From Salvator merianae (taxonomy: Eukaryota; Chordata; Lepidosauria; Squamata; Teiidae), in contig QVOM02000103.1 of NCBI GenBank assembly GCA_003586115.2, positions 9,316,147 through 9,380,146 on the forward strand: a stretch of DNA of 64,000 nucleotides. The letters run 5' to 3'. Each line of letters begins with the position of its first letter. The stretch's first letter is position 1. The notes beneath the pieces were generated by a model. That model saw only the letters and a program-made list of their open reading frames with translations. It was not told where the DNA came from and made no database searches. The translations under genes were made by a program, and so were the position numbers. Below are positions 56,101-62,565 of the stretch, piece after piece.

Positions 56101-57611
56101 CCTTCTTTAGTATGTCACTGTAATAAATGCCAAACTGTCACTGTAATTTTGCAGATACAATCTTAAATATTTTTATTTATAAAGTGAACATACATTGTTA
56201 AATGTCTGATTTTAAGCTGCAGTGTTAACATCTATTCTCGGTGTCTATTTTTCACATGTTCTACAGCTGAGCTTAGAAATCAGTAATAGTCATGTTAATC
56301 TTTACCTTGTTTACATCCTTCTGCATAAATTATTCTACAGTTTCTTTTGTTCTGGAGGGCTTCTCTCAAAATGATGAAAGCTACCATTCTGACAGGTTAG
56401 AACAGCCTGCTTTGGGTGAACTTTCAGCATGCCAGGCTTCCGCAGGCAAAGTCATGATCTCGTTTCCCAACACAAAGGTTAAAACATATTTCGGAAGAAA
56501 TAGTTGTTTTAAAGTTCTGTGTAAATATGTTTGAATCTAAGCTGTCAGTTGGCTAATAGATGAACCAGAAGAGACAGAGAAATTTGTTGCATTTTTTGGC
56601 GGTACAGTGCCTCATTCTAATGCTCTTAGTTCATGTAAAAATTTTACATTTCAATGTTGGTGCAGTAAAATGCCCTAAAAATACTTTTTTCCCCAAGATA
56701 TGTGTTTTTTTATGTAAGAAGGCTATTAAAAAGTGTGTACAATTTAAAGAAGTATGTACTGGCAGCCTGTAGAAGACACTATGGCCATGGGTCCAGGACC
56801 ATGGTTGAGAGGTGCCGGGGGCAGGTGCCTCATGCAAGTGCCCCCTCTGCCGCACTGCAGTACTCCACATATCCATAATGGTGCTCGTGAGTGTCTGGTG
56901 AAGCAGCAGCCAAAGTACTTGCTGTGTCAGCACTATTTCATGCCCTCCTCATCCCCAGACACCTCAGACCAGTATTGTACTCTTGACCAGGCACCCAGGG
57001 TGGTAAGTGAAGACATGGCCTCACTTTACTAAGTTCAGTTGTAGATCTTAAGCCACACTTGCTATTTCAGATCATTTTGAAGTAGAGATGGGATTATGAA
57101 TTTTTGAATTTTTGTGCAAATACATCAGGTGCTCTGCTGTGAGTCTTTTCTGCATGTGCTTCTTGATATCTTCAAGAGCTTTCCACAAGTGACGAACACT
57201 TTTCTATGTTCTAACTTAAGTCCTAACATAAAAATATATTAAAATCATTTAAAAGTAGACTACGATGTGCTGACACTTGAGTTTAAGTTGATAATTAAAT
57301 TGCTAGTATAAAGAGCCATAGTTTCAGCTTCAACTGCTTTGCAGCATAAGTATAAAGGTTATATTTATTATCCTTTTAAAAAATGTACATATCATTGCTT
57401 TTCAATGCAATATTTGCAAATCAAGTAGCTCAGTTTTAATATAAATCTATCATTTTTGCAGATTCAACTGAAAATCCCAGACTACTATGCAGTTGTTTAC
57501 ACATTACTAACACCATTCTATTTTTATATTTCCAGGATCATGCAGTGTGGCTTCGATACCTCAGTATCTTTTGCATTCTCGCAATAATTGCTTCATTTTG
57601 TATTGGACCAG
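16956..57611 (+). CDS. SLC2A9: SLC2A9-like facilitative transporter (GLUT9), internal exons 1-8 of the window, gene partial at both ends
   Basis: This is a multi-exon membrane transporter of the major facilitator superfamily, sugar-transporter (GLUT) family. Eight exons of 161, 125, 146, 133, 188, 111, 102 and 76 bp all have AG/GT borders and compatible phases, giving 347 codons plus 1 base without a stop. Seen in the translation: an N-glycosylation site (Asn-Glu-Thr) in extracellular loop 1, GRK after TM2, RFIMGIDGG in TM4, [14 protein letters not shown] at TM4-5, LPESPR after TM6, [13 protein letters not shown] in TM7, [13 protein letters not shown] at TM8-9 and the start of GPG before TM10. 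GLUT9 carries urate and, more weakly, hexoses across the plasma membrane. The LCGLNAIWFY and [11 protein letters not shown] stretches and the lack of the class I QLS triplet in TM7 fit class II, and GLUT9 best. A reptilian GLUT9-like paralogue is the main alternative. N-terminal/TM1 and C-terminal exons lie outside the window. Confidence 0.87.
17117..18069. other. Intron sequence, no recognised feature
   Basis: Between the TM2 exon and the L2 fragment. AT-rich, no repeat recognised. Confidence 0.5.
18070..19445 (-). mobile_element. L2-clade LINE, 5'-truncated
   Basis: Minus-strand frames from 19406 down: [38 protein letters not shown], then after a frame change [11 protein letters not shown] and RNLGVCLD, and finally [16 protein letters not shown] and [11 protein letters not shown]. 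This order is the RT and C-terminal part of an L2 element. The 3' end (AGACCTTCGGGTACAGGGCA on the minus strand) runs into (GTT)n and ATTT repeats. Several frameshifts inactivate it. Confidence 0.9.
19446..20472. other. Intron, unclassified
   Basis: The first 30 bp may still be L2. From about 19480 to 20110 the sequence is less AT-rich and has the look of another MITE (GTGTGTTCAGACATACTC at the left, GGCTGTTCACAAAGCAGA at the right), but the inverted match is too weak to call. Confidence 0.35.
20473..20597 (+). CDS. SLC2A9: SLC2A9 exon: TM3 and start of TM4
   Basis: The acceptor is TTTTCTTCCAG and the donor GGAG|GTATTT; length is 125 bp. The first base completes the Gly-Arg of the cytosolic TM2-TM3 loop, giving GRKRT, the family signature that helps lock the inward/outward switch. 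TM3 is [17 protein letters not shown], followed by [14 protein letters not shown], the conserved TM4 motif in which the Arg is invariant in GLUTs. The intron before it (17117-20472) holds a 5'-truncated L2 LINE in the opposite orientation. Confidence 0.93.
20598..20958. other. Intron, short ATTC repeat only
   Basis: Contains TTATTCATTCATTCATTC at 20602-20620; otherwise nothing recognised. Confidence 0.5.
20959..21128. mobile_element. Near-perfect palindromic hAT MITE with exact 8-bp TSD
   Basis: The element spans 20967-21120 (154 bp). Its arms of about 65 nt (CAGCAGCGGTGCGTGCCTTT... and its complement ...AAAGGCACGCACCGCCACTG) surround a loop of about 20 nt (GGGCCACCGTAGTGACGCAG). Only two bases differ near the outer ends. 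Flanking 8-mers GCCAGGAG at 20959-20966 and 21121-21128 are identical, the hAT target-site length. No coding capacity. Confidence 0.95.
21129..23806. other. Intron, no recognised feature
   Basis: Mostly AT-rich. A (CAC)n run lies at 23118-23132. No transporter exon or repeat boundary could be defended. Confidence 0.5.
23807..23952 (+). CDS. SLC2A9: SLC2A9 exon: TM4-TM5
   Basis: The acceptor is TTTTTCACAG and the donor CCAG|GTTTGT; 146 bp, ending at phase 0. It encodes [20 protein letters not shown], the sugar-transporter signature with the conserved Glu and Arg of the intracellular gate, then TM5 ([20 protein letters not shown]) and GLPEIFGQ, the short extracellular loop before TM6. The exon is followed by a 9.6 kb intron with a solo LTR, an L1 fragment and several MITEs. 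Confidence 0.93.
24048..24076. repeat. (CA)n microsatellite
   Basis: GCGCGC followed by about 13 CA units, just after the TM5 exon. Confidence 0.95.
24348..24898 (-). mobile_element. Solo LTR with 5-bp TSD
   Basis: The unit 24353-24893 (541 bp) begins TGTCAGA and ends TCTGACA, the inverted TG...CA ends of a retroviral-type LTR, and is flanked by GAAGT at 24348-24352 and 24894-24898. On the minus strand an AATAAA signal at about 24450-24457 is followed by a GC-mixed stretch ending in GCACTCTGACA, which would be R/U5, so the LTR probably reads on the minus strand. No internal coding region is present, so it is the residue of LTR-LTR recombination. Family unknown. Confidence 0.85.
24899..25375. 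other. Intron, no recognised feature
   Basis: The 73-codon open frame at 25137-25358 lacks any recognisable family feature. Confidence 0.45.
25384..26016. mobile_element. MITE family C, copy 2, carrying a SINE
   Basis: It starts AAGGGCCCCCTTCTGCATGT and ends AAGAACAGAAAGGCCC, inverted copies. The interior AGGCATGCAGAAGGTGTAAG and ACTGAAATGGGTGCCCCAGG matches 14449-15004. A SINE interrupts it at 25640-25931. Confidence 0.65.
25640..25931 (+). mobile_element. tRNA-derived SINE with an L2-like tail ending in (TTC)n
   Basis: The head CGGTGGCGCAGGTGGCTAAG with B-box-like GGAGTTCAAGGCCCC and the body GAGCGCCCTCTACTGGCCTC are the same as in the SINE at 5750-5934. After CTCTAGCTC the sequence differs completely: a linker with ATAGATAGAT, then TGTAAGCCGCTTTGAGTCAG and GTGGGGTATAAAAACC, reminiscent of L2-type 3' ends, closing with TTCTTCTTCTTCTTC. 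No clean TSD found. Confidence 0.82.
26019..27080. other. Intron, no recognised feature
   Basis: About 1 kb without recognised elements. Confidence 0.45.
27700..28452 (+). mobile_element. L1 LINE, 3' fragment
   Basis: Across frame breaks the + strand reads [27 protein letters not shown] and [12 protein letters not shown], the Cys/His C-terminal segment of L1 ORF2 (Cys-x-x-Cys-like, HMWW, FW). It ends in AATTGTCAATAAAACTTTAT. The L1 may extend left to about 27080, but with less certainty. Stops and frameshifts throughout. Confidence 0.75.
28453..29774. other. Intron, no recognised feature
   Basis: The 28640-29080 portion is less AT-rich and could be an old repeat; family unknown. Confidence 0.4.
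29775..30040 (-). mobile_element. tRNA-derived SINE with L2-type tail (MIR-like)
   Basis: On the minus strand it starts GGTGGCACAGTGGTTGAAGA, continues through CAGGGTCCTTTGCTTTGAAT and CTGCTCTGCCATGG, and ends with GCCTGCCTTAAGACCATGTG and GGTGGGCTATAAACG, which resembles the L2 3' end seen at 18100. The head differs from that of the other two SINEs. Confidence 0.6.
30041..30527. other. Intron, no recognised feature
   Basis: AT-rich; nothing recognised. Confidence 0.45.
30528..31180. mobile_element. MITE family E-like, copy 2
   Basis: It starts GGCTGTGATCACACCTTACA and ends GTGTTGTGACCAGGCCCT, imperfect inverted copies of the same kind as 16087-16807. The interior is GC-rich with no ORF of interest. 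Confidence 0.6.
31181..31959. other. Intron, no recognised feature
   Basis: Nothing recognised; some GC-richer sequence at 31500-31740. Confidence 0.45.
31960..32240 (+). mobile_element. L2-clade LINE, 3' fragment
   Basis: CAGTGGGCCTTCTCTGGAGC, then TTTGGAATAAATTTCCAGAT and AACTTTCAGGAATTGGCTAA, parallels the W-N-x-L-P-P and R-R-A-I-x-T-Y region of the L2 copy at 18240-18520 in the opposite direction. Degraded. Confidence 0.55.
32241..33198. other. Intron, no recognised feature
   Basis: Nothing recognised apart from an A-run at 32680. Confidence 0.45.
33199..33265. mobile_element. 67-bp palindromic mini-MITE
   Basis: The arms GGCCCTTACCACAGTGCGGC and, in complement, GGCCTTTCCACACTGGGGC lead into TTATTCTAGGATAT facing ATATCCCAGAATAA. 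The whole is almost one hairpin, and its ends resemble the family C MITEs. Confidence 0.75.
33561..33693 (+). CDS. SLC2A9: SLC2A9 exon: TM6 and PESPR motif
   Basis: The acceptor is TTTGTTTTCAG and the donor AAAG|GTACTA; 133 bp starting at phase 0. It encodes [18 protein letters not shown] (TM6), then [24 protein letters not shown] is the conserved motif at the cytoplasmic end of TM6 that leads into the intracellular helical domain. Human GLUT9 has Asp where this protein has Glu in the PxSPR motif, a conservative change. Confidence 0.92.
33694..34108. other. Intron, no recognised feature
   Basis: AT-rich; nothing recognised. Confidence 0.45.
34288..34848. mobile_element. MITE, family C type, split by an L3-like fragment
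   Basis: The ends GGCTGTTTCCACACTTTGAG and AGTGAGTGTGGAAATGACC are inverted copies. A second family C-like left end, GGGCCTTTCTGCACAAAACC, lies just upstream at 34109. The segment ACCATCGAAATGGGTTCTCA near 34750 matches the interior of 14449-15004. Confidence 0.6.
34441..34735 (-). mobile_element. L3/CR1-like LINE fragment
   Basis: ATAAGAACGTAAGAGGACGC, GCATCCTGTTTCACACAGTG, TGGCCTTTAGAGGCATCCTG and CCATTGATACACCTGACCTC match the start of 44925-45965 closely. The short open frames over it are incidental. Confidence 0.75.
34856..35755. other. Intron, no recognised feature
   Basis: AT-rich with a short TATA run before the 188-bp exon. Confidence 0.45.
35756..35943 (+). CDS. SLC2A9: SLC2A9 exon: intracellular helices and TM7
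   Basis: The acceptor is GGGATTTCTAG and the donor CGCT|GTAAGT; 188 bp. After the split Ala codon it encodes [20 protein letters not shown], a charged intracellular helical domain between TM6 and TM7, then [20 protein letters not shown] at TM7. The Gln-Leu-Cys-Gly-Leu-Asn string replaces the QLSGIN of class I glucose transporters and supports a class II member, GLUT9 in particular. Confidence 0.93.
35944..36439. other. Intron, no recognised feature
   Basis: Nothing recognised. Confidence 0.45.
36440..36512 (-). mobile_element. L2-type 3' end, short fragment
   Basis: GCCCTACCCTGTGCTGTGAG and TCTCAGGGTAGTTTACAGAA match the 3' ends of the L2 copies near 18110 and 62190. Confidence 0.5.
36513..38639. 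other. Intron; GC-richer 36700-37600, unclassified
   Basis: The 36770-37600 part has higher GC and open frames on both strands up to 156 codons (36779-37249, minus), none with family features. The composition resembles the GC-rich MITEs of this window, but I could not find inverted ends. Confidence 0.4.
38640..38674. repeat. (TTTTA)n microsatellite
   Basis: TTTTATTTTATTTTATTATT and continuing. Confidence 0.9.
38676..40713. other. Intron, no recognised feature
   Basis: 39998-40600 could be an old LINE 3' region (A/T-rich start, GC-mixed interior), but no coding motif is visible. Confidence 0.4.
40714..40824 (+). CDS. SLC2A9: SLC2A9 exon: end of TM7 and TM8
   Basis: The acceptor is TTCTATTACAG and the donor TTCT|GTAAGT; 111 bp, phase 0 at both ends. 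It encodes [13 protein letters not shown], then [20 protein letters not shown] (TM8). Together with the preceding exon it makes Asn-Ala-Ile-Trp; an Ile at this place in TM7 (NXI) has been linked in GLUT2/5/7/9/11 studies to the ability to accept non-glucose substrates. The next intron is the longest in the window (11.9 kb). Confidence 0.93.
41110..41225 (+). mobile_element. L2-type 3' tail followed by (ATG)n
   Basis: CTGTTAATTGCTTGGAAACT, then TTTGAAAGGCGGTATACAAA, is the L2-clade 3' end; it is followed by ATGATGATGATGATGATG at 41209-41226. Confidence 0.65.
41345..41480 (+). mobile_element. MIR-like SINE core fragment
   Basis: GTGACCTTGGACCAATCACT, TCTCTCGGCCTAACTGACCT and GGATTGTTGTGAAGATAAAA form the conserved core of MIR-type CORE SINEs in amniotes. 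The tRNA head is missing. Confidence 0.7.
41481..42206. other. Intron, no recognised feature
   Basis: Nothing recognised. Confidence 0.45.
42207..42715. mobile_element. MITE family B, copy 2
   Basis: It starts GGGCCTGTTCACACTTAGG and ends CGCTAAGTGCGAATAGGCC, inverted copies. It aligns with 4775-5287 along its full length in the same orientation. Confidence 0.82.
42716..43387. other. Intron, no recognised feature
   Basis: Nothing recognised. Confidence 0.45.
43388..44300 (-). mobile_element. L1 LINE, 3' fragment
   Basis: On the minus strand the region 44050-43960 reads [16 protein letters not shown], the HxxW/FW C-terminal segment of L1 ORF2, preceded by [16 protein letters not shown] near 44140. 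The 3' end is a long A-run on the minus strand (T-runs at 43389-43420). Decayed frame. Confidence 0.68.
44301..44924. other. Intron, no recognised feature
   Basis: Nothing recognised. Confidence 0.45.
44925..45965 (-). mobile_element. L3/CR1-like LINE, about 1 kb, decayed
   Basis: The minus strand reads [11 protein letters not shown] then [15 protein letters not shown] (45849-46000), the reverse-transcriptase active-site region with FADD intact. Downstream (44925-45850) the CR1-type C-terminal region can be followed through TTCTGGTCACCACACCTCAG to the CAGGACTCCTCTTATATTC end. It lacks the ATTCTATG tail of true CR1, as expected for L3. Many frameshifts. Confidence 0.8.
45966..50226. other. 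Intron; unclassified, part possibly LTR-like
   Basis: Includes A-runs at 49287-49310 ((AAAAT)n) and 49930-49947. At 47168-47260 a minus-strand AATAAAGATGATCAAAG followed by a stretch ending ACCCACA could be LTR R/U5 sequence, but no partner end was found. 48300-48720 looks like an old repeat. No coding exon seen. Confidence 0.35.
50227..50436. mobile_element. Palindromic hAT MITE with exact 8-bp TSD
   Basis: The element spans 50235-50428 (194 bp) and begins CAGTGACAACCTGCCTCTTT and ends, in complement, CAGTGGCGGCCTCTCGCGTT; the arms stay complementary inward (TTAAGGGTGAGTGTT versus TTAAGGGCGGGTGTT, then AACCTGCGGGAAGGG versus AACCCGCGGGAAGGG). GAATTGAC is duplicated at 50227-50234 and 50429-50436. 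The arms have diverged more than those of the 20967 element, so it is older or a different subfamily. Confidence 0.94.
50437..51213. other. Intron, no recognised feature
   Basis: AT-rich, with ATTAATTAATTAATTAAT near 50890. Confidence 0.5.
51214..51824. mobile_element. MITE family A, copy 3, carrying a hAT MITE
   Basis: It starts GGGCCTGTTTGTACTTTGTG and ends AAGTGTGAAAATGCCC, inverted copies. The interior, minus 51312-51564, aligns with family A copies at 1822 and 5959. Confidence 0.78.
51312..51564 (+). mobile_element. hAT MITE nested in family A, 8-bp TSD
   Basis: The element spans 51320-51556 (237 bp): it starts CAGTGGCGTAGGAAGG and ends CAGCTACGCCGCTG. The flanks ACTCCATA (51312-51319) and ACTCCGTA (51557-51564) are an 8-bp TSD with one change. 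It is the same family as 12004-12272 in reverse. Confidence 0.9.
51825..52749. other. Intron, no recognised feature
   Basis: Nothing recognised up to the polypyrimidine tract of the 102-bp exon. Confidence 0.45.
52750..52851 (+). CDS. SLC2A9: SLC2A9 exon: TM8-TM9 loop and TM9
   Basis: The acceptor is TTTTTCTTCAG and the donor ACAG|GTATGT; 102 bp, phase 0 at both ends. It encodes [17 protein letters not shown], the GRR-type cytosolic loop that mirrors the TM2-TM3 loop, then [17 protein letters not shown] (TM9). The sequence up to GGF is very close to mammalian GLUT9, whereas TM9 is more diverged. An L1-derived element is inserted only about 230 bp after the donor. Confidence 0.93.
53065..54701 (-). 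mobile_element. L1-derived element with 5' UTR and ORF1-like part but no ORF2 (half-L1-like), 15-bp TSD
   Basis: GTTTTAAAATGTTTC is duplicated exactly at 53065-53079 and 54687-54701. Between them, on the minus strand, the element (1607 bp) starts GGAGACTTCTGGGGAAGATG, a typical L1 5' end, with a G-rich 5' UTR to about 53970. At 53968-53708 comes an 87-codon frame with [20 protein letters not shown], then [20 protein letters not shown] and [14 protein letters not shown], a coiled-coil ORF1-type segment. The rest (to 53114) has charged fragments such as [19 protein letters not shown] and ends in an A-rich tail. No reverse-transcriptase motif is present. Confidence 0.85.
54298..54320. repeat. 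(CTTT)n microsatellite
   Basis: TTTCTTTCTTTCTTTCTTTC inside the 5' UTR part of the L1-derived element. Confidence 0.9.
54702..55609. other. Intron, no recognised feature
   Basis: The 107-codon frame at 55006-55329 has no recognisable family feature. Confidence 0.45.
55610..55826. mobile_element. MITE family D, copy 2
   Basis: It starts GGCTGTGATCAGACAC and ends GTCTGAACACAGGCT, inverted copies; the interior aligns with 3432-3645 (GAGGTGGGATTGTTCACACA, CACCCCTTTTGTTATGTCTG). Confidence 0.78.
55827..57535. other. Intron, no recognised feature
   Basis: AT-rich with a GC-richer patch at 56770-57000 of unknown origin. Confidence 0.45.
57536..57611 (+). CDS. SLC2A9: SLC2A9 exon: TM9-TM10, last exon in the window
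   Basis: The acceptor is TATATTTCCAG and the donor CCAG|GTACAC; 76 bp, leaving one base. It encodes [20 protein letters not shown] followed by FCIGPG. The 76-bp length is typical for this exon in GLUT genes. The next exon should start with the rest of Gly and IPF, leading to the TM10 motif with the conserved Trp further on; I searched 57612-64000 and found no candidate, so the gene continues past the window. Confidence 0.9.
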
Positions 57612-58673
57612 GTACACTATTTCTTTCAAAATTTATTTGTTCGGTTATAACACAGAATTCATACTTTCTTTGAAGTAACTAACCCTTTCAAATTTGTTTT
57701 TCTCTCAGTGATAGAATCTATTTTTTGTTCAAAGCTCTACTGTGACTTGTGCAAGTCGTAATTTTCGTATTTATTTTAAAAGCCTATTGAAGCAATGAGA
57801 ATTGAGGCATATCAGAGTGAAAATATATTCGGTCTTCTTGCTCAGTTTCCAGCCTCTTAAGAAAACCTTCAAAGGCATCTCAGAAATGGTTTAGAGGTAA
57901 TACATGCCAGTGTGTCCAGTGTTGCCATCCCACCTCTAATGCACATTAAAGGCTAGAAGAAAATGAGATGAGAACACTAGCTGCCACATGCTTCCACGTC
58001 CTTCACACCACTGAGCTGCTTTTTTGCTCTACTCCAGGCTTCCTGTCAAGGTAGCAATCCCTTTGGATGATGAAGGAGAAACTTAAAATCAGTGGTGACC
58101 CACCAATAAGGTCTGACAAGCACTATCTATCAAAATATGTTTGTCTCTCCTCCAACACCCTTGTGGAAGGGCTCTTTGATGCTATACTCTGTGAACTTCC
58201 ATGAACATACAGTTTCTGGGGTCTTTCCCACTATTGTTGAGAAAGACAAATTGCAGAGACTCAGTCATTGTATTTGTGTGCATTTGGGTCTCTCCAGAAA
58301 CCAACGGTCTCATGTATTGTTAAAAAAGGCAAACTTATCTGTTATTTATTTAAGATATTTCTATACCAGTTCCTATCAAAAACAATCTTAAACTGGTTTC
58401 CAAAAAAGAAAAAAAAATAGGTAACATTAAAAACAAGGGTAACAACAGATCAAGCAATTAAAACATAGTAAAATCAGATGAGTTAGGAAGAAAATCAGGT
58501 GAGTTAGGCATTCAATATGATCTTCCACCTCAAATGGAAGCTTTTGCAAAAAAAAAAAAAAAAGTTTTGCAGCATATTAAGTGCCCTTTTCCAGCTGTCT
58601 TTCTGGCATCTAGAAGCCTTGCGGCCACTAATAGGGACCTCAACCCATGCTGAAGATGAACATTTCTGGACAA
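57612..58673. other. Intron, no firmly recognised feature
   Basis: 57845-57960 (GGCATCTCAGAAATGGTTTA) resembles the interior of family D but lacks ends. Poly-A near 58547-58563. Confidence 0.4.
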
Positions 58674-58990
58674 TAGAGCTGTGCAGAAACTTAAACTTTA
58701 CAGTTTGGCTGGAATCAAACTGGGCACTCCTCTATTCAGTTTGAATTTGAACTTCCCCTTTGAACCAGGAGAATGTTTGGTTCCAATTTGAACCGGTTTA
58801 AGCTGGTTCAACTTCATTCTTAGCCCTAAATAAAGGAAAAATACAAGAAAGAACCCTTTAGAAAGAGGGCTCAACCTGTTTGTTCAAATACTCCTTGGTT
58901 TGGTTTGTACTTGAACCCGCCCCCGCAAAGCCAGCAAGGCATTTGGTTCACATTTAAGCCAGCCAGACCAACCAATTCAGTGCATCTCTA
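58674..58990. mobile_element. Non-autonomous DNA transposon with TA flanks
   Basis: It starts TAGAGCTGTGCAGAAACTT and ends AATTCAGTGCATCTCTA, imperfect inverted copies with TA at both outer edges. The interior is rich in GGTTTG/GAACC words with internal inverted repeats (GAACCGGTTTAAGC). The ends resemble the TAGGGGTGTGCACG end at 986. Confidence 0.68.
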
Positions 58991-58997
58991 CTGGAAA

Positions 58998-60310
58998 TAT
59001 ATTTATTTATTTTATTCATTTATAACATTTGCATCCCACCTTTTACCTGAAGGTGGTATGGCAGGTCACAGCATATGATAAAACACAAAATACTAAAACA
59101 TGTTTAAAACATAACCCATTCAGCCTCCCTCCCTCCCACTCTGACAGGAGTTTCAGAGGAAACTATGAAAGGCAAGAGTGAAGAGGTATATTTGAACCAA
59201 GCACCAAAACCCATACAAAGTTGGTGCTTCGTATACCTCCACTGGGAACCTATTCCAAAACCAGGAAACTGCCACCATGAAGGCCCTCTCATGTGATACA
59301 ACTCCTCATACCTCTGAAGGTAGCAGAACTACAAGAAGGCCCTTACAAGATAGGTCTATATTCAGGGCCAAGCCATTCAGGCCTTTATATATCAATATGA
59401 ACATCTTGATATGGTCTCAGTAGCGAGTTGGTAACCAGTGAAAGTTCCTTCAAGACCAGTGTGATGTGTGTCAAGCCAGAAACTCTTATCAGCAGTTATG
59501 CTGCTGCATTCTGCACTAGCTCCAGTTTCCAGACCATCTTTAAGGATAACCCCATGCAGAGCACATTACAATAGTCTAATCTGGAGGTTACCAAAGCACA
59601 GAACATTGTGGTCAAGTTGTCCCAATCCAGGAAAGGCTGAAGGTGGAAAAACAGAGATGGAGATTACCATTCTTCATGAACCTCAAGTGACGACAATGAA
59701 TCCAGAAGCACCCCCAGATCACACACCCTTTTTTTCTGATCCAAAGCAACCCCATTGAGAATTGGATGCTGTATAACTTCCTGGACTTTTGGACCTATGT
59801 TTTGTCTGAATTCCATGTCAGGTCCATATTCAGCCCATTATTGCCTCCAAGCAGTGATCAAACACTTTGTCTGCCTCCTCTGACTCAGAAGGAACAGAAA
59901 GATAGAGTTGGGTGTCATCTGCATACTGGTGGCACCTCACTCAAAATCTCTTGATGACCTCTCCCAGTGGTTTCATGTAGATGTCAAATAGCATAAGGGA
60001 CAGAACTAATCCCTGAGGAACCCAAGGGACCAAACAAAAGTTCCCTACAACTATTTTTTGAAATCTACCTTGTAAATAGGAAGAAAACTACTGTAGGATA
60101 GTGCCTCCAGTTTGGAAAGTCCCTCCATTAGGATACTATAGTTGATAGTATCAAAAGTCACTGAGAGATCTCGGAGAATCAACAGGGTCACATTGCCCCT
60201 ATCCCTTCCCCATTGGTAGATGTCATCAACTAGGACAACCAAGGCAACTCAGTACCATACGCCTGCCTAAAGCCAAACTGAAGTGGGTCAAGATAATCCA
60301 TTTTCTGCAA
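58998..60310 (-). mobile_element. L2-clade LINE, 5'-truncated, decayed
   Basis: The minus strand reads VTLLILRDLSVTFDTINYSI (60051-60242), and nucleotide matches follow the 18070-19445 copy in order (TCATCTGCATACTGGTGGCA, TCCCTGAGGAACCC, CAGGCCTTTATATATC). The 3' end lies at ATTTATTTATTTTATTCATT. More diverged than the 18070 copy. Confidence 0.8.
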
Positions 60311-60835
60311 GCATATATAGGGCAGACGTTTAGGAGGCACCTGTTTATTTTCTGTGGTTTTAATTAGTAAGAAAATATTTTTAAAAAGGGACTATGAAAC
60401 TCAATACCCAGAAGATGTTTTTCTCCACAGTAAAAAAATTGAATATTTTCAATGGCCTACTCAATATGTTTAAAAGTCTTTGCAATGCTTCTGTGAGTGA
60501 AGAAATAGATCATTATATTAGAGTATGTGGGGACAATACTAAACTGAGAATGAGGATTGTTTTGTTCTCCAGATGCCATTGGATTATAGCCCTCATTTTC
60601 CAGATTATTGTTTATTCAAGAGTGGGCTAGAATGTTATACTGAGAAAAAAGACACTAAAATGTCAATATTTGTAAATCTCACTGAACATTCTGTCAGTTT
60701 AATGTGTCTCATAAAGTCTTCTGAGGATAAAATGTGTGGAAATCTTGTAGACAGTCCTAAGCTTATCTTCTTAATTTTATAAGCTAGTTACCAAGTGTAG
60801 CATCTGTATTGGTTACATTGTTGAATTTAAACATA
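60311..60835. other. Intron, no recognised feature
   Basis: AT-rich; nothing recognised. Confidence 0.45.
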
Positions 60836-61228
60836 GGCTACATTCACACACAATAAGAAAATCACGTTTTCCTGTGTTCACAGAGAGGAACAAAAAGCAG
60901 TTCAACTGTGTCTGAGAGATGGTAGTGTATAGCCCTCAAGTTCTCATTTCATCTCTTATCCACCTTTTCTTGCCTGGATGTTCATAAGAGGAGTGAGTGG
61001 CAGACTGGTATGTGAACAAACCCCACCTGCAAACCATCTCTAAGCTGTCTCTAAATCACCTCAGAGGTAGTTTTCTTTACTGTATATGAATGCTGCCTTA
61101 GAGGTAGCTTAAAGATGGTCCACAAGTGGGATTGTTCACACGTCACTCTGCTCCTCCCTCCTTGCATGGATATTCTAGGCACCTCTAAGGTTCTTCTGAG
61201 CCACTTTTTTTTTTTTTCTAGTTGTAAA
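60836..61228. mobile_element. MITE family D-like, copy 3
   Basis: The interior GTGGGATTGTTCACACGTCA and TGGATATTCTAGGCACCTCT matches family D; the outer ends GGCTACATTCACACA and GTAAATTCAGCCATA are weak inverted copies. Confidence 0.5.
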
Positions 61229-62149
61229 TTCAGCCATAGTATGGAAAGGCAACATCCATATTATAATACTTTTTCCTGTATACATTTGAAATTGCAGTTT
61301 ACAGCCAAGGAAGTTGCTCTAACTAATGATAACAGTATTTTTTAAAATCCTGTATAGTGATTTGAATGTGTAGTAGTTGTAGCTACTATGAGTGAATGGT
61401 GGTCACAGCACACCCCAAAATGTATGTTTGAGATTGCATTTCTGTTTCTAATATAGCAAAGACCCTGGTAGCTGGAACCACAATAGCCCATGAGCTATTT
61501 ATTTGATATTTGAATGAACAAAAAAGAAGAAGAAAAAGCCTCAATCCTCTGTCTGAACTAATCTTTGGCTGACTGAATATGCAAATTTCAAATTCATAAA
61601 GTTCAGAGTTACATATCAGTTGCAACAATAGTTAACGGAAGTAAATAGAAAATAGAATAGTTTATGCTTTCCTTTCGGTGCATTTTTTTTCTTATTAGTG
61701 ATTTTAATTTTAGACTTAAAACAAAGACACTTGTGTCTGCCTGTCCTTAAAGCTCCATTTCTATTCCTCTTCCCATTATACTCAGCTACATACAGAAGAC
61801 AATGTAATTGAAGTGAGTCACTGCAATAATTATGTTTGCTGCATTAACTTTTGAATTCATATTGAAATTTCCTTGCTCTAAGACTCCTACAAGAGGGCTT
61901 CGCAGCATACTTTGTAATAACCGATGCCGAAAAATAAATTTTTCAACTTCATAATGTGTTCTTGCATACCTCTCGACATGAGGATAAAGCGTGCCTCATT
62001 TTGAGTGGGAGACAAAATAATGTAAATGCACAGCAAATCAATATCACCCCTTCTTTGTCGAGGCTGCAAGAGATCTTAGTAGCAATTTATAAAGATGGGG
62101 CTACTCTGATTGCTTATTTTTTAAGAACAACAAAATGCAACCATAAAAC
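61229..62149. other. Intron, no recognised feature
   Basis: AT-rich; nothing recognised. Confidence 0.45.
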
Positions 62150-62565
62150 ATATTTATTTTATTTATTTATAATATTTGTAACCCACCCTTCATCTGGAAG
62201 TCCAAGGGTGGATCACGACATACAATTAAAAAAACCTTAAAATGTATTTAAAATATAACCCTCCAACCTCCATCCCTACCTCCCACCCTGGCAAGACTAC
62301 ATCCAGAGGAACTAAGAATCAATACCCAGTTAAAGAGGTGTGTTTTAACCAGGCACTGAAAACCATGTAAATTGGCGCCTGGCACGCCTCCACTGGGAGG
62401 CTGTTCCAAAGCTGGGGGGACACCACAGAGAAGGTCTTCTCATGTGCCACAGCTCTTCACACCTCCAAGGGTAGCTGAACTACAAGAAGGCCCTAATTTT
62501 GTGATCTTAACGCATGGACAGATCTAAATCAGAAAAGGTGCTCCTTCAGATACTCAGGAACCAAG
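62150..62565 (-). mobile_element. L2-clade LINE, 3' fragment
   Basis: Matches the 3' half of 58998-60310: AACCCACCCTTCATCTGGAA, AGGCACTGAAAACCATGTAA, CACGCCTCCACTGGGAGGCT. Starts in ATTTATTTAT repeats. Confidence 0.72.
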
